A DNA stretch of 7,890 bases from an uncultured Ruminococcus sp. (GTDB taxonomy: Bacteria; Bacillota; Clostridia; Oscillospirales; Acutalibacteraceae): contig CACYDZ010000065.1 in assembly GCA_902773265.1 (NCBI GenBank), positions 1 through 7,890 of the forward strand, given 5' to 3'. Of the stretch, positions 6,772 to 7,890 are shown piece by piece. The notes under the pieces are model-generated. The model saw only the letters and a program-made list of their open reading frames with translations, was not told where the DNA came from and ran no database searches. Every line of letters begins with the position of its first letter. The first letter of the stretch is position 1. A program made the translations under genes and the position numbers.

Positions 6772-7790
6772 AACATTCAAATGTAGCGATATTTGTACCG
6801 CATAATGGTTGTCCACATTGTTGTTCATTTTGCAATCAGGTAAGGATAACGGGAAGACAGTCACAGCCAACCGAACAGGATATTATCAATGCCGTAGAAA
6901 TTGCCATGAACAGCAGAAATTATGCCCCTGAAAAATCTGAAATAGCATTTTTCGGAGGAAGTTTCACGGCAATCGAAAGAGCGTATATGATAAGGCTTTT
7001 AAGTACGGCATACCACTATATCAAAGACGGCAGTTTTTGTGGTATACGCATTTCCACACGCCCCGACTATATCAATGATGAAATTCTTACTGTACTGAAA
7101 TCTTACGGTGTCAAGTCCATAGAATTAGGTACGCAAAGTATGGATAATGAAGTTCTCAAAGCCAACGACAGAGGGCATAGTGCAGAAGATGTTGAAAAAG
7201 CGGTTATGTTAATTAAATCCTATGGATTTTCGTTAGGATTGCAGATGATGACAGGACTGTACAAAAGTACGGTAGAAAAGGATTATGATACGGCACTGAA
7301 AATTTGTGGGTTAAAACCCGAAACGGTGCGGATATACCCGACAATCATTATGAAAGATACAAAACTGGCAGAATATTATGAGCAGGGAATTTATCAGACT
7401 TACACTTTAGAAGAAACCGTAACACTTTGTGCAAAACTGTTGAAGATGTTCAGAGAACATAATATTGAAGTGATACGGTTAGGGTTGCACAGTACAGAGG
7501 ATATCCAAAAAGGAATGTTGGCAGGAGCATGGCACCCGTCATTTGGAGAATTATGTTTTTCAAGGCTGTACAGAAACGGGATAGAAGAGTATCTGAAAGA
7601 AAACAGTTTTGAAAAAGGTAATTACACAGTATATGTGAATCCGCAGGAGATATCCAAAGCAACGGGGCAGAAGAAAAGTAATACAGCTTATTTTAAAGAG
7701 ATGGGATATTTACTGACGGTAAAATCTGACAGTAGTATAGATAAAGAGCGTTTCAGAATAGGACAAAATTTGCCTTGTGGCAAATTTTGA
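6768..7790 (+). CDS. Elp3-like radical SAM protein (rnc-smc neighbour family)
   Basis: The 340-aa protein has a [4Fe-4S] radical SAM core. The cluster motif is CPHCCSFCNQ, with C15, C19 and C22 forming CxxxCxxC. Other core features are AFFGGSFTAI (GGSF at about 63-66), ISTRPDYI, ELGTQSMD and LQMMTGLYKST, all typical of the Elp3/YhcC branch. The remainder (about 230-330) resembles the radical SAM C-terminal extension, with RLGLHSTED and, near the end, VNPQEISKATGQKKSN. There is no room for the GNAT acetyltransferase domain of true Elp3, so tRNA wobble modification should not be assumed. Clostridia often carry such a gene between rnc and smc; its role is not established to my knowledge. TTG 6768 overlaps the rnc stop by 4 nt and is the only start before the cysteine motif. 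The final residues, NLPCGKF, are encoded within a hairpin. Confidence 0.88.
   Translation: MKHSNVAIFVPHNGCPHCCSFCNQVRITGRQSQPTEQDIINAVEIAMNSRNYAPEKSEIAFFGGSFTAIERAYMIRLLSTAYHYIKDGSFCGIRISTRPDYINDEILTVLKSYGVKSIELGTQSMDNEVLKANDRGHSAEDVEKAVMLIKSYGFSLGLQMMTGLYKSTVEKDYDTALKICGLKPETVRIYPTIIMKDTKLAEYYEQGIYQTYTLEETVTLCAKLLKMFREHNIEVIRLGLHSTEDIQKGMLAGAWHPSFGELCFSRLYRNGIEEYLKENSFEKGNYTVYVNPQEISKATGQKKSNTAYFKEMGYLLTVKSDSSIDKERFRIGQNLPCGKF
7765..7788 (+). repeat. Perfect hairpin across the radical SAM gene's last codons and stop
   Basis: AAAATTTGCC (7765-7774) pairs perfectly with GGCAAATTTT (7779-7788) around TTGT. The stem encodes most of the C-terminal tail and reaches the first base of the TGA. GAATTGATTTTT follows, so weak intrinsic termination is possible, but the T-run is displaced. 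It differs in sequence from the H1-H3 hairpins just downstream. Confidence 0.7.
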
Positions 7791-7800
7791 ATTGATTTTT

Positions 7801-7890
7801 GGGAGTTTAAGGGCGTTGCCCTTAAAAATCCCACGAGGGGCTTTGCCCCTCGACCCCACCACTTTTTGAAAAAAGTGGACAAAAACTTTT
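7801..7890 (+). repeat. Composite hairpin repeat, + orientation, after the radical SAM gene (runs off the window)
   Basis: The H1-H2-H3 order is the same as after trmFO. H1 pairs TTTAAGGGC (7806-7814) with GCCCTTAAA (7818-7826), loop GTT. H2 pairs CGAGGGGC (7834-7841) with GCCCCTCG (7845-7852), loop TTT. H3 pairs CCACTTTT (7859-7866) with AAAAGTGG (7871-7878), loop TGAA, and is followed by ACAAAAACTTTT up to the window edge. The H1-H2 linker (AAATCCCAC) matches the inverted copies, which read GTGGGATTTT. Stem bases differ from the trmFO copy but remain paired. Confidence 0.85.

Noticed and set aside
7688..7882. Reverse-strand ORF of 64 codons at the right edge
   Set aside because: It consists of the antisense of the radical SAM gene's end plus the hairpin repeat, and shows no protein-family character.

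Overview
The window looks like a chromosomal housekeeping segment of a low-to-moderate GC Gram-positive anaerobe of class Clostridia. A Ruminococcus-like Oscillospiraceae is my best guess, inferred from gene order, protein character and the style of the intergenic repeats. I see no phage, plasmid, insertion-sequence, CRISPR or tRNA/rRNA signal. All genes are on the + strand.

Layout: the 3' end of rplT (ribosomal protein L20) is followed by a strong intrinsic terminator. Next come a TrmH/SpoU-family RNA 2'-O-methyltransferase, a decayed intergenic repeat, and the compact cassette dprA - topA - trmFO (17-nt gap, then a 4-nt overlap). A 275-nt repeat-filled gap follows, then rnc (RNase III) overlapping by 4 nt an Elp3-like radical SAM protein. 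The window ends in another copy of the repeat. dprA-topA-trmFO is a familiar Firmicutes cluster. rnc plus this radical SAM protein is a familiar Clostridia pair that usually precedes smc and ftsY, which may lie just past the right edge.

The genes share a theme of nucleic-acid maintenance. L20 and the TrmH-like enzyme act on ribosomal or other stable RNA. DprA handles incoming single-stranded DNA and TopA relaxes negative supercoils. TrmFO makes m5U54 in tRNA, and RNase III processes double-stranded RNA. The radical SAM protein has no function I can assign firmly.

The most unusual feature is non-coding. A composite repeat built of short perfect hairpins occurs four times in 7.9 kb, in every intergenic gap longer than 100 nt. 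Two copies are in + orientation at gene 3' ends (after trmFO and after the radical SAM gene). Two are inverted, upstream of dprA and rnc. The stems carry compensatory base changes between copies, so base-pairing seems to be preserved. Three of the six genes with visible starts (dprA, rnc, radical SAM) must begin at TTG, and the inverted repeats create misleading in-frame extensions upstream of two of them. I see no clear new protein system.
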